Positions 1 through 11,675 of a stretch of 64,000 nt of DNA are shown piece after piece (positions within the stretch are counted from its first letter, which is position 1; every line of letters starts with the position of its first letter). The notes under the pieces were generated by a model. That model was not told the DNA's origin. It did no database searches and worked only from the letters and a program-made list of their open reading frames with translations. Source of the DNA: Erpobdella octoculata (lineage: Eukaryota > Annelida > Clitellata > Hirudinida > Erpobdellidae); contig OZ022243.1 of assembly GCA_963978895.1 (NCBI GenBank), positions 9,533,396 to 9,597,395 of the forward strand. The letters are read 5' to 3'. A program made the position numbers and the translations under genes.

Positions 1-172
1 GAATAAAAACAATTAGTAAAATAATGAGTTATTTTAAATTATGAAACAAACTGAAATACTAAAAATGTTTTGCAAAATAATTTTAGATGATCGTAAATTT
101 ATAAAATATAAAAACATTGACCACAGTCTTGTAAATATGTGAAGTGTGTGAGGATAAAAAGTTAAAAAAAAA

Positions 173-672
173 CTTTTGAATCAATATGGAATAAACAAAG
201 TTTGTATTAAAAATGTTTATCTTTGAAAATTAAATATCGCTTTTGTTAAAAAAGCCAAAAATTTAATTTTTGTTTCTCTACACAAAATTTTTAACTTTTT
301 TTAAAGTTATAATTGATTTTATTCTATAATTTTCTCAAATGTTGTCCGATCAATCTAAAAATTTATTAAAATGTAAAATCTGCAGCAAAAAATGAACTCA
401 ATAAATTTTAAAGATTTATAAAGATTTCAAATATAAAATATAAGATATTTTCGATTCAATATGGAATAAACAAATTTTATATTAAAAATTTGTAAATTTA
501 AAAATGAAATAATACTTTTTTAAATAAACTAAAAATAACGTTTTGTTTCTCTACAAAAAATTTTTATTTTCAATTTTTTTAAAGATTTAATTAAATTTAT
601 TTTATAATTCACTCAACGTTTGTCAAATCAATTTGAAAATCTAATAAAACGTAAATTCCGCAGCGACAAATA
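173..672. repeat. Diverged tandem duplication, ~276-bp period, two copies
   Basis: Two adjacent AT-rich segments align along their length. The string 'caatatggaataaacaaa' recurs about 276 bp apart (near 181 and 457). It is followed in both copies by a 'gtttctctaca' landmark and a closing CGcagc/tgcagc block. No open frame or known element is visible. Bases 1-720 otherwise hold nothing I recognise. Confidence 0.6.
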
Positions 673-753
673 AAACTACAACATTTCAACTTAATTAGAT
701 AATGGGAAATATGTTTTTTTAACTGTCAAAGGGTCCCAACGTATGGCTCAAGC

Positions 754-870
754 AAGCAAACACGATGAAGTTAATATAAAAGATTTAATGAATGTAGTTG
801 TTGATGAAAAATTAGCAATTCCACGATGTAGACAGCTAGACCCTAAAAATTCTGTAAGAGACGTTCTTTA
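754..870 (+). other. Possible terminal coding exon, unidentified
   Basis: A short open stretch of good codon quality follows a pyrimidine-rich AG (tttttttaactgtcaaag) and ends in TAA at about 868-870. It contains the peptide MAQASKHDEVNIKDLMNVVV and ends in RQLDPKNSVRDVL. I do not recognise the protein. A second candidate lies at about 1051-1131, after 'aaaaactcacag': the peptide MQENIFKSHFEADISAPAAF runs on to YKVFKQ and a stop. Either could be a last exon of a gene entering from the left, or decayed transposon coding sequence. Confidence 0.2.
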
Positions 871-1374
871 AATATTAATTGATTGATTGATTGATTGATT
901 ATAAAAAATGTTGACAGCACAACACCTTAAGAATTTTATAAGAAAATTATCCCTATTCATTTTTGGACAAAAAGTTGTCATATGACACAAGTTAAACCCA
1001 ATTAATGGTTCATTCTTCTTGATTTTTCAAAACTTTCAAAAACTCACAGGAATGCAGGAGAATATATTTAAATCTCACTTTGAAGCTGATATATCAGCAC
1101 CTGCTGCTTTTTATAAAGTATTTAAACAATAGAAGTGCATGTGGCTATGTATTTATGTGGTTGTTTTATTTTTCTTCTCAAAATTACCAGTTAAGAAAGA
1201 GTGAACCAACGGCATCTATTTGTTGTAGTTCGTGGCCTAGACGTCAATTGACATGATGCCCCGTTGAAAATTATTAAAATTATATTATAGGAGTTACATG
1301 TACTTTATTTTTTTCTTTAAATATTTCGTATAGTTACTAGGTGGTCATCATGTTTTCCACTAAGCTCGCGTTAT

Positions 1375-2112
1375 TGAATGAATGAATGAATGAATGAATG
1401 AATGAATGAATGAATGAATGGATGAATGAATGAATGAATGAATGAATGAATGAATGAATGAATGAATGAATGAATGAATGAATGAATGAATGAATGAATG
1501 AATGAATGAATGAATGAATGAATGAATGAATGAATGAATGAATGAATGAATGAATGAATGAATGAATGAATGAATGAATGAATGAATGAATGAATGAATG
1601 AATGAATGAATGAATGAATGAATGAATGAATTAATGAATGAATGAATGAATGAATGAATGAATGAATGAATGAATGAATGAATGAATGAATGAATGAATG
1701 AATGAATGAATGAATGAATGAATGAATGAATGAATGAATGAATGAATGAATGAATGAATGAATGAATGAATGAATGAATGAATGAATGAATGAATGAATG
1801 AATGAATGAATGAATGAATGAATGAATGAATGAATGAATGAATGAATGAATGAATGAATGAATGAATGAATGAATGAATGAATGAATGAATGAATGAATG
1901 AATGAATGAATGAATGAATGAATGAATGAATGAATGAATGAATGAATGAATGAATGAATGAATGAATGAATGAATGAATGAATGAATGAATGAATGAATG
2001 AATGAATGAATGAATGAATGAATGAATGAATGAATGAATGAATGAATGAATGAATGAATGAATGAATGAATGAATGAATGAATGAATGAATGAATGAATG
2101 AATGAATGAATG
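1375..2112. repeat. (AATG)n tetranucleotide microsatellite, ~185 units
   Basis: Nearly pure GAAT/AATG repeat with only two visible substitutions (gatg near 1421, ttaatg near 1631). Long open frames reading FIHS on the other strand are an artefact of the repeat. The purity points to recent expansion. Confidence 0.97.
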
Positions 2113-2229
2113 TTAGACAATATTTAAGGTGGAGTAAGTCCATGTTAATGGGCCTCAAGGCCACCGTTTGTGTTTTGCCCTTCTCCACTCTACCTAATTC
2201 TAAGCACCTGCGTTTGACTGTTTTATGGG

Positions 2230-3345
2230 CATTCGAATAAAATAAAATCAAATAAAAAATTATTCGCACCATCGAACAATTGCGAATAACGTACAAAATT
2301 TTGATTTATTTGAATGCGCATTTTTCAAATAAATGCTCACAATGTGTGCGCACTGCGAATAGTTTCAAATAAATAGCGGACAATGCGCAAATGTGCGCAA
2401 TTGTTCACATTATTTGCAATTGCTTGTAATTATTTAAAAAAAATTTTGCGATTATTTGATGTGAATTAGAAATTTTATACCGAAATATTTTTAAAGTGAG
2501 TCAGTAAGCATTTTTTAATTACAATTCTTTTGAAAATTAGTGTAAATACTTATTATATTGAATTTTTGACATAAATTCATTTTTATTTGAAACTTTTTGT
2601 CATAAAAAAATTTCTAAAAGAATTTCTTGTTTCTGTTTCTCATACGATTGCGTTACTACTATCTTTCTTTTCCGCTTCTCTTCTCTGTCGTCCATTTTAG
2701 CTTGCCATGAAATTCTTTCAATTATCTTGAAATTTCTCAATGTCAGCGACTGGTTCTGAGGATGATATTAGCAGTTTCAGTGTAGGAAGCAAAAGTAATT
2801 ATAATAAAAAGTCAAGTAACATGTAATGGAGGTATTTTAAGAGAAGTAAATCTAACGATGGTTACACGGCGAAATACAATCTTTGTATTAAATGTTTCAA
2901 AATGAGCAAAAAAGCTACAACTTCTTCTGTGAAATATAATTTACATTTTCAACATCCATTCAAATAAAATAAATAACAGAATGTTTTTTAAATAACAACA
3001 TAAATTACTTTATGAAAAATTGAAATTATTCAGTAAAATTCACAACAAACAGTCAAGAAAATTCTTGTGTACTTTGAAATCAGAGATTCTTGAACATATA
3101 TAAAACTGCTAGGCTTTGTTGCACCAAAATTAATATTTTTATATGCGCAATTAATTAGTTTTTTGTGCATAATTATTCGGTTTTTGTACGAAGTTGTGCG
3201 CAATTTTTTGAAGCAATTTTTGTTTTTGTGCGCACTTGCGAATGAATGCGCATCAAATAAATTATTTTATTTGAACTTATTCGGATCGGATAAAATTGCG
3301 CACAACTGTGCGATTTTCGCATAATGCGCACAATCCCGCATCAAA
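2230..3345 (+). pseudogene. Decayed BED-finger hAT transposon
   Basis: An ATG near 2740 opens a frame (MSATGSEDDISSFSVGSKS...) that meets an in-frame TAA after NKKSSNM. It then continues as WRYFKRSKSNDGYTAKYNLC and closes with a CFKMSKKATTSSVKYNLHFQ segment plus HP. This is the BED zinc-finger pattern (aromatic WRYF, two Cys, TTS, H-x4-H) found at the N terminus of hAT transposases. One expected Cys is Tyr (AKY) and there is an internal stop, so it is a pseudogene. Both flanks (2270-2430 and 3140-3340) are packed with tgcgcaa-type motifs, like subterminal transposase-binding repeats. Exact ends and target duplications were not resolved. Confidence 0.6.
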
Positions 3346-3349
3346 CGCA

Positions 3350-3643
3350 GGACTTTATTTAATTCACTTAATACAAATCCCTCCTAAGTCTGGTCTTTGA
3401 TCATCCTCTCTTAGTCACTTTCGTATTTTTACGGTTAAGTATTCTTTTGCTAAATGTTCTTTTTCCTACTCTAGTCCCTTTTTCTGAAACTTTCTCCTTG
3501 CATCTCTTATTAACTTTATTTTACTCACAGTTTTCGTCGTAGACTTAAAACTTTTCTGTTTGATCAGTTTATGACCTAACGCTATTGAATGAACGCCACG
3601 GAAATAGCGCTATATAAATAAAGAGTATATTGATTGATTGATG
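3350..3643 (+). mobile_element. LINE 3' end (L2/CR1-like) with (ATTG)n tail
   Basis: The segment encodes a short C-terminal-like peptide FRRRLKTFLFDQF, typical of the end of L2/CR1-type reverse transcriptase ORFs. It then has 'atagcgctatataaataaa' and an (attg)n tail at about 3632-3643. The same tail architecture occurs in reverse orientation at 5313-5400. Only the 3' end is present. Confidence 0.45.
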
Positions 3644-5170
3644 TTAAGCAACCTTATCAATTTTTTTAAGTCTGGTCCGTTCTATAAGCACAAAATTTCG
3701 TTTTCATCTTTTCTGTTTTACAAGCACACAATCCCACGACTTGGCACAATAATTTTGGCCCGTGCTGAATTTGACCCTGTCCGGCTTGTTTTGATAGCCT
3801 TAATATGAAAGTCCCGTTTAAAACACGGCCAGTGCAGGACTCTAGTTTGTTCCTAACTTTGATCATTGCTTTGTGGGTAAAACATTTTTTATATTGCATA
3901 GATAAAATGGAAAAATTAAATTGTGCAAAATAATAATTATCTTTACAAGCATTTCAAATAAAAATCAGTAAACTAAAATTATACAATGCTTACTACCTAT
4001 TTGCTAACGCATAGCGCTCTTGTATCTAGTTTGTATAGCTTCTTTTCTATATAAAAAACAACAACTCCATAACCTAATACATTTTTCTCTTAAAACGTTA
4101 ATGACTGGGAGATGGTAGTCACAGATATTTTTCCAAAAACTTTTTCGAAACTTTTCTAAAAATTTTGAAGCTATTTTTTTAGGAATATTTTTTTTTTTGA
4201 AAATACATTGCAAAACAATTTCCCCCTACTGCCCCCCGCAAATGACGTCCCTATCAGTTAAATATTTGATGGAAAACTTAGTGATATGTAAAAATTGTGT
4301 TCGTATTCCTTTCCTAAATATTAATAAGGGCTATTTATAACATTATTATCGTGATGTTTATCACAATTTAGTATGTCGTGCAGACAAGCACGACGGGTTT
4401 AATAATGCTCGGTAGGATAAACATATATTGAAACATATATTGCTTATAATAGTTTGCGTGAATTTTAGTTTAAAATAAGTTATTGACTCAAATGTCGTGT
4501 TAAATATATTATAGAGGAATACAAATAACGATGCGTGCAGATCAATTAAGTCCACACGTGGGGCGACTGGGTGTGGAAATTATGCGTGTGACTCAATGTT
4601 TTAGTTGAATTAGAATATTGTGTTAATTTCAACTTGTAACATAAAACTAATTAAAAACTTTTCTTGGCAAAAATATGATAGAGTAATTATTAAAAACAAT
4701 TATTTAAAAGTAAAATAATATTGTTTTAATATATTTGACAGTGTTTTAAAACTTGAGCAGAGTTTCAGGATATATTTTCATCCATTTGAATCTCATTTAT
4801 CTATTATTTTTAGATTGCAATTTAGCAATTTTTTATGCAATTGTATTTTCTTAATTATTTTTACATTATCAATCATTTTATTTTTAAAACTTTTTTATAT
4901 CAATAAACTCTTTTTAAAATAAATAATAAATCAACAGACCATTTTTAACACAATCTGACAATAGTTTTTTTCCCGGACTTCTTGCTGTTGAGAATGATTG
5001 TATATTTTCTTTTTCTTAGCAAGTCAGCTGAATCGATAATGAAATGCAAGCAACAAAATATGTTGTTGTTTTTTTACCATAGAAATAAACAAAATTAATG
5101 CAAGGGTTTATAAACCGGTAAAATTTGTAAATTTTTGGTCTTGTTTTAGAGCTATTGCAGAAGAATATTT
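3644..5170. other. No recognisable gene
   Basis: AT-rich sequence with only short chance ORFs. At 4218-4256 a C-rich stretch ends in 'aaatgacgtcccta', which resembles the terminus of the CAGGGACGTC MITE family seen at 27392, but no partner end was found. Confidence 0.5.
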
Positions 5171-5171
5171 T

Positions 5172-5302
5172 CATGACATGGATCCTATGAAAAGTTTGTC
5201 CATGTCATGGGTCCGATAAAAATACATTGATATTATGGGTCCTATAAAGAATACGTCTATGACATGGGTCCTATATATAAATACGTCCATGGCATGCAGA
5301 CA
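5172..5302. repeat. ~30-bp minisatellite, about four copies
   Basis: A diverged unit containing 'catgacatgggtcctat' recurs at about 5173, 5202, 5232 and 5262, with variable linkers of the type aaaaatacgtc. Confidence 0.7.
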
Positions 5303-5312
5303 TATAAAGTTT

Positions 5313-5400
5313 CAGCTTTTTAATCAATCTATCAATCAATCAGTGGAATTTATATAGCGCTTTTTCCTATCGTTCAAGAGCGCTCATAGACAAATGCAGT
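5313..5400 (-). mobile_element. LINE 3' tail fragment
   Basis: In reverse complement this reads gagcgctcttgaacg, then agcgctatataaat, then a (attg)n-like tail. It matches the 3' end of the element at 3350-3643. Confidence 0.4.
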
Positions 5401-5629
5401 GGATTGATTAAAGCAAATTCTGACAACATTTAAAATGTTAATCGTTTTATTAAAAACATAATTCAGTCAAACAAAAGAAAAACTATGAGATTTTGTTAAA
5501 AATAGCAATTTGTTTGGATTTTTATATAAATCGAATAAAAAAATAAACTTAAACATTTTATTTCTTTATAAAATGATATATTACAAGAAAAACAATTCAT
5601 TTATTAAAAAATTATTTGGTTTTAAGATA

Positions 5630-5745
5630 TCATCATGATGACGATGATAACAATGATGACAATAATGACGACTATGACGATGATGAAAATAATAACGATG
5701 ACGACGACGTTGACGATGATGACGATAACAATGATATTGATGGTA
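5630..5745. repeat. Imperfect GAT/GAC/AAT trinucleotide tract
   Basis: Degenerate triplet repeat (gatgacgatgataac...). The overlapping Asp/Asn-rich frames on both strands have no other coding signature. Confidence 0.85.
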
Positions 5746-6046
5746 GTATTGATAATGGTGGAGTTTATGAGCTTGTTAGCTGCAATTGTTTTTATGAAAA
5801 GAATGTTCAAGTTTGAAACGTTGTAGAACAACAGTTTCATCTAAATTAAAAATGTTGGTTTTTGTGGTTTCAAATTAAAAAAAACTTGTCATTAAGGTTT
5901 TATTGTAGTTTAGAGCGGTTCTGTGTAGATTAACTAATAATTGTATAGATTAAAATTATCTCGCCATCCTGCTTGTATATCGTGGAAAGACGCCCCTGCT
6001 TGTTAGTTAATTACCGAGTAAAGTTTATCAATATTACCATAAATAT

Positions 6047-6333
<287 letters not shown>

Positions 6334-6475
6334 ACAGTTGTAGTATAACATTTACATTTTAGATAATTGTCATTATGGAAAAGTCATCAAAGTTAGTTTA
6401 CGAGATTAAAAAAAAAGTGAGCTGGTGTCTATACACGTTGAATCCAGCTGAGCAAGTATGTACATTGTATATACA

Positions 6476-7742
6476 TTATGGATGTAGTACGGATACGTAA
6501 GTGTTTTCTCTCGTATGTCGTCTGTCCGGCCGGTCATTTAAGTCTGGCAACGTCGTTATTGGAATGACTGTTTTTTCAGGATTTTTGGGATAAAATATTT
6601 CATTATTAGGATTAGAAGTAGGAGTTTGTGGTTGTGAGTCTTCTGCTTCGTCTGAAGCTGTCAATGGTTTCTGAAGTAGTGGATACAATGATTGTCTTCC
6701 TGTGTTGAAAATGGTTTTTAATTCAAATATAATTTATGTGGATTGCTTTTTTAAAACAAGTGGGTTTAATAATTGTAAGATGTAGATGTCTGATTATTTT
6801 TGTATTGTGTGTGTAATTAACCTAATTTATTGTCTTTTATTATGTTAACTAGTTAATTAGTTAATGTCTTGCATGTATGTTTGTATATGGTTTTATAAAT
6901 AAAATAAAATTTTCTCAAATGATCTTACTTTTATTAATTTTTTTGTTTTGTTTTCTGAATTTCAGGATCATAAATATCAATCCGACAACTACAAAAACTG
7001 CTGTTAGTGACAGAAAAGATAATGCGATTGCCAGAGTTGTGTTTTCAGGAAGATTTATCACGTTTCCCGATCCATGTTGTGGAACAGTTGATATTGGGAT
7101 GTAACCTAAACATGTAATACAATTAGTTAATTAACTAAAAATTTGTTAAATGACAATTTTCTTCATTTTGAAAAATCAAATTTAAATTTAAAAATAACTG
7201 TTTCAGAAATGCGAACATTATTTCATCAGCAGTTGAATTTTTTATCAAACTAAAAAAATATGACAAATAAAAGTCACAATGAAATTTATTAATTTTTATT
7301 ATATATTCAATTAAATCACAATATTTTAATTGTTCATTGTAAAAACTAATAAAACCCTAAATGCTACAACAAAAACCAACTATATGTATGAACAGCAGCA
7401 TGTTTGTTTTACACTGTATCTTTGGCGGCAAAATTATAAATAAAAACAACTATCGTTTTAACCTAACTCTGAATGTATATTCATACGTCAAAATAATTTT
7501 TTTATAATTTTAGTTAAAATATAATTAACTTTTAAATGACAAAAACTAATTAAAAAATAAAAACTTTAATCTCATTTCTCACCTCTACATTCATCGCATG
7601 GTAGACCTACACGAAATTTTGGTTCACACACGTCAAAACACAAAGAGCACTTTTTTACATTTTCATCAAAATATTCTCCTTCATTACATGTTCTCTTTCC
7701 CTTCTTCTTCTTTTCACGATTTAGCCCCAAATGTACGCTCAT
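6476..7742 (-). CDS. BCMA/TNFR-like single-pass membrane receptor (three exons)
   Basis: Assembled from splice signals: exons 7742-7583, 7105-6929 and 6699-6476. Donors are AGAG|GTGAGA and AAAA|GTAAGA; acceptors are gtttag and caacacag. Both introns are phase 1 and the coding total is 561 nt (186 aa plus stop). Residues 19-52 form one cysteine module, C-x12-C-x2-C-x3-C-x9-C-x2-C, containing CNEGEYFD. Human BCMA (TNFRSF17) has nearly the same spacing (x12, x2, x3, x8, x3) and the same EYFD. Residues 78-101 are a strong transmembrane helix followed by KFRKQNKK. N75 is a glycosylation sequon. The ~80-aa tail contains SLYPLL (residues 116-121), which fits the ITIM pattern and an endocytic YxxL-type motif, and ends NTYVSVLHP. 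No clear TRAF-binding motif is seen. There is no signal peptide, so a type III topology like BCMA is likely. Alternatively an upstream exon joins at the AG inside the first ATGAG. An in-frame stop lies 16 codons upstream of the ATG. Family assignment is an inference from one short module. Confidence 0.62.
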
Positions 7743-7904
7743 ATTAAAAAAATAATCTTTTCTTTCATTAACTTTAAATAGAAATTAAATAGTGTCTTTT
7801 TCTGCCATTTAAATTGGTTCAGTTATTTTATGATTCCAGTAATCTGTTTTAAACCAGTTTTTCTCTTGAAATAATTGCTGGTTTAATTTTTTATAGTAAC
7901 AGTT

Positions 7905-7976
7905 GGAATTTCCACAACAAATAAAAACGTGGAAAAATAATTATCAGCTCCCAAGGCAGAAAGTGAAAGTGAAAGC
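7905..7976. promoter_or_regulatory. IRF-type and kappaB-type motifs upstream of the receptor-like gene
   Basis: At 7959-7976 there are three GAAA repeats at 6-nt spacing (GAAAGTGAAAGTGAAAGC), the spacing bound by interferon regulatory factors. At 7905-7913 is GGAATTTCC, a kappaB-type half-symmetric site. Both lie about 160-235 bp upstream (minus-strand sense) of the ATG at 7742. The function is inferred from motif match and position only. Confidence 0.4.
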
Positions 7977-8174
7977 GCTTTGAAATTCCACGAGGAAATC
8001 CTGCTGTCACCTTTGATTGCACAGTTGTGCCTCAAAGACTTAGCACTGATCAGTCGTTAACACACAATTCCTTCAAACAGGAACTGCAATAAAATAAAAA
8101 ATAATTTAATTAAAAATTCTTTGTGTTTTAAAACTAATTTTTGACAAAAATTTCAAAAATTTAATTTCCACTAC

Positions 8175-8440
8175 ATTATGCAAATAATATAAATTTCTTT
8201 CATTTTTGTAGTGTCATGCAACTATTATAATTGTATATATTATGCAACTATTATGTATTTTTATATTATGCAACTATTATAAATTTCATATTATGCAACT
8301 ATTATAAATTTTTATTTTATGCAACGATTATACATTTTTATTTTATGCAGTTGTTATTTTTTGTTGTAATATGAAACTATTGTAAATGTTTAAATAATGC
8401 AGCTATTATAAATTTTTATATATTGCAAATATTGTTTTTG
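8175..8440. repeat. ~33-bp AT-rich minisatellite
   Basis: About eight diverged copies of a unit built on 'ttatgcaactattataaat'. The unit drifts to 'tatgcagttgttat' and 'aatgcagctattata' towards the right. Confidence 0.8.
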
Positions 8441-10630
8441 TTGTGCCATGAAAACGCCATGTTTTTTAAATTACACAGATAATATATTTCTCTAATACTT
8501 TGTACATATTGAATAAATTTCAATTTTGTTTTAATTAGAAAAGTTCGTTCTAATTTATTTATAAAAAATATTGTATTTTTCTCTTTTATTGCAACTATTA
8601 TACTTCATTGTGTTAAACACTTTTCGTCATACTAAACAAACATTATATTCACATTTTATTATACCAATAAATATTCCTTATTTAATACAAATAAAATGAT
8701 TTCATTGTAATTTTTGATAGAATTTTGTTTAATGGATGTCATTTTTTCTATTTACCATTTAATTTAGCATTAAATTTAAACTCAAATTATATTTATTATT
8801 AACCTTAATTAATTAAAGCGGTATTTGTCTGCAGTTTTGTCTAAATTCCTTAAAATATATATCTAAAAGGATCAAAAACTATCTGAGAATTCAATACACC
8901 AACCTCGATAAACAGTATAATGCGCTGCTAGCGCGCTATTTTCACGTTTATAGCTTTGTGCAGATCTGCTGAGTGCACCTGACACAATCGAAGGTGGCGT
9001 TCTACAGCAGCGAGGTAATTTAACATTCAAATTTTGTATATCAAGCAAACATACACAAGAAATGCATTAAATGTATAAAGCTACCGTTACAAAACAACGT
9101 TTTTAATGAGTTTACAAGAAATATATTCTTAAATACAAATTAACTGACTGAGGTATATGTAGTTAATAAATTATGCTGTGGTCCACGTGAAGAGCTCGTG
9201 CAAAAACCTTATTCAGGATGTTAAAGTTCATGTTATCTTCAAAGAGAGAAAGTTAATTGAGATCTATTTATGAAGTTATAATTATTGTTGGTAAAAACAA
9301 AAGTGTCATCTTAATAGTGTTTGCAACTACATCGTAGTCATCCACGAAACTAATTTATGCTAATTTCCATTCTTGAAAAACATTTAACATTTGATTTGCT
9401 CACTAATTCTTGGTAAAATTGAACTAACTGTACATTTAGTTTATACTATAATAGTATTTAAGAAATCAAAACTTTATCCATTTATGAAATTAAATTTGTA
9501 GGAAGCTCATATTACGCTATTTTAAGCTGTGGGTTTTTCCGAAATAGTGCCATACAAAACCATATCCTTAAAGGGCATGTAAGCAAACTTAAAAAGAAAA
9601 ACTTTTAATTTTGTCAAACTTTTATGTTTGATCTCAGAGCATCTAATTTTTTGTTAATATACAGCTTATGACACATTTAAGTTAGTCAGTACTACAAAAC
9701 CCTATTTGTTAACAAAGAACTTTTAACAAGAAATTAATGCGTCAGCAGCACTTATACATTCATTTTAGTTATAAGATGGTTGCAATATCTTGCAGTTGTA
9801 TAACTTGGTTTTTTAACTCTATGTTGATGAAGTACATCTCTTTACTAATTGAACAGTTTATTGTCTGTGTATGTTTGCAATTTGAAGGTCCATGTTGTCT
9901 AAGTTATATGCCTGTGGTGAAATAGTTTGCGTTTATGCTGTGGTTGCAGTAGATTTTACAACTTTAAATTAAAAGAAATATTTAATTGCATAGTTAAATA
10001 ATCGTTTTTTTCAGGGCTGAAAAATTCAGAGCTGTTGCAAAATTAAAATTTTTATGATTAATTATTATAATGTGTTTTTGTTTCATTACCAAGCTTAAAT
10101 TAATTTAATAAATTGTGTTTATATGTATCTACGTTTCTAAGCGCACGTTTGAAAAGACTGCAAAAAATACAGTCTACGTACAACATTGCAACATGTAAAT
10201 AGCTGTCTATCATTTATAAGTTTATTTATATACTTTGGTAATTCCAAGGAAGTAGATATAAGGTTAAAACTTTAAAGACCCCACCCCTTTAATAATAAAA
10301 TTGAAAGCATATCTAATTCTAGACTTTATAATAAAAAAATACTTTTTTGAAGCGATTATTTAATGTAAGAAAAATGTGGAGTTATCATTTCATATAAACT
10401 CTTTCGGTTATATAAACATAAAAGTAAGTTTTCCAGATTGTTCAGTATGGATACCACAAAACACGTTTTTCTGTTTGTTTATAAATTCAAATAAATAATT
10501 AGAGTTAAATACTTAATTGTTTTAAATTTTTTTAAAATTTTAATTAAAAAATTCATTTGTGTAATGTTATGGATATTAAGAAAATATGAGCAAGAAATGC
10601 CCGTGTGTTTATATTTCTATAGAGATCCTA
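8441..10630. other. No recognisable gene
   Basis: AT-rich with short chance ORFs only. At 8920-9015 a less AT-rich block ends in a good donor-like cagcgag|gtaatt and could be an untranslated first exon on the plus strand, but nothing connects to it. Confidence 0.4.
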
Positions 10631-10639
10631 TCTACTAAT

Positions 10640-10750
10640 CTACTTCAACGAATTCGACCGATCCGAACTTCCCCAAAACAAAGAAGAAGTTTAATTTTAG
10701 TTCAAATTTTAAGCGAGCGAAACCACAGCTGGCAACTGCTAATTGTATGT
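10640..10750 (+). mobile_element. Helitron-like 3' terminus (degenerate)
   Basis: The sequence 'agcgagcgaaaccac' followed by 'ggcaactgctaatt' matches the end of the element at 14183-14233 (gcgagcgaagccgc...gcactgctagta). Ends of this form, with a short hairpin and CTAG-like terminus, are typical of non-autonomous Helitrons. This copy has lost the CTAG. Confidence 0.35.
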
Positions 10751-10869
10751 ACATAAAACCGCTGAATAAAATAGAGTAACTATTGTGCTTGCAACTGCAA
10801 GCTTCAAAACTCCTTTTAGCTATTTTTTTATTTTTTTTTAAAGTGACACGTTGTGGAAGACAAAAAACT

Positions 10870-11345
10870 GTGCTACAATACAAGACCCTACCCTGCTTGC
10901 TTTTCGCTCCCGCTCGCTCTCTCGCGTGTTCTCTTTTTTCCGCTGCCGGTCGCTTTCTCGTTCCCGCTCACTTTCCCGGTCCTTTTGCTTTCCCGTTCCA
11001 TTTCCCGCTCGCTCTCACGTTCCCACTTCCACTCGCTTTCTCGTTCCTGTTTCCGCTCTTTCTCTTCCTGTTTCCGCTCTTTCTCTTCTTCTTTCTTACT
11101 TTCCAGATTCCTCTCTCTTTTTCGCTTGCTTTTCGCTTTTTTTCTCTTTTTCTGCTCGCACTCCAGTTCCTCTTTATTTTCCCGCTTGCTACCCCGTTTT
11201 TTTCCACTTGCTTTCCCATTTCTTTTTTTTCTCGCTCTCCCGTTCTGTTAGCTCTTTTGCTCTAACTCGCTTTCCCAATCCCGTTTGCTTTTCCGCTCCT
11301 TCTCCCGCTTGCTTTCCCGCTCCTTTTCTTTTGTCCACTCTCTCC
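10870..11345 (-). repeat. Pyrimidine-rich (minus: purine-rich) repeat block
   Basis: Degenerate iterations of 'cgctttcccgttcc' and 'ctcgctttcccg'. On the opposite strand they read cgggaaagcgagcggg. The same block type occurs at 12300-12480, 14400-14560, 31130-31235 and 51545-51680, so it is a component of a dispersed repeat family. Its overlapping open frames in several phases have no protein signature. Confidence 0.75.
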
Positions 11346-11448
11346 AATTTTTTGTTGCCTATAAAACGTAAAATAGATTTGCTAAAAGCTGCTTGAAGCC
11401 TTTAAACTTCGTTATGTGAACTAAAATTAAATTTAGTAACGCAATAAC

Positions 11449-11675
11449 CAAGGATATCTTGATATAACAACTGGATCCACAACCTACTCTAGTAGGCCTA
11501 ATGTTTTATCGCTTATTATATCATAATTATAAATAAATTGATGTAACAAACTACAAAAGCATAGTAGTTATATCATACTTCTACTAATCTTGATGTAACT
11601 ATGAAGTAATTGGCTGAACTGTTTAGGCCTACTAGAGTAGGTTGTGGATCCAGTTGTTATATCAAGATATCCTTG
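11449..11675. mobile_element. 227-bp MITE with ~53-bp inverted termini and exact 8-bp TSD
   Basis: The left end CAAGGATATCTTGATATAAC reappears inverted at the right end, and the arms pair over about 53 bp as far as 'ctagtaggcctaa'. The flanks are GCAATAAC at 11441-11448 and at 11676-11683, a perfect 8-bp duplication. Length and TSD fit a hAT-class MITE. A decayed relative is visible at about 19757-19855 (gttgatataactac...tagttatgtcaag). Confidence 0.9.

Noticed and set aside
1371..2296. Long FIHS-repeat open frames on the minus strand
   Set aside because: Pure translation of the (AATG)n microsatellite; no start context or non-repeat coding sequence.
6877..7104. Plus-strand 75-codon ORF
   Set aside because: It is antisense to the transmembrane exon of the receptor-like gene, whose minus-strand reading has splice sites and a hydrophobic helix.
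10783..11396. Three overlapping Leu/Phe/Ser/Arg-rich frames up to 181 codons
   Set aside because: Caused by the pyrimidine-rich dispersed repeat, which is open in several phases.
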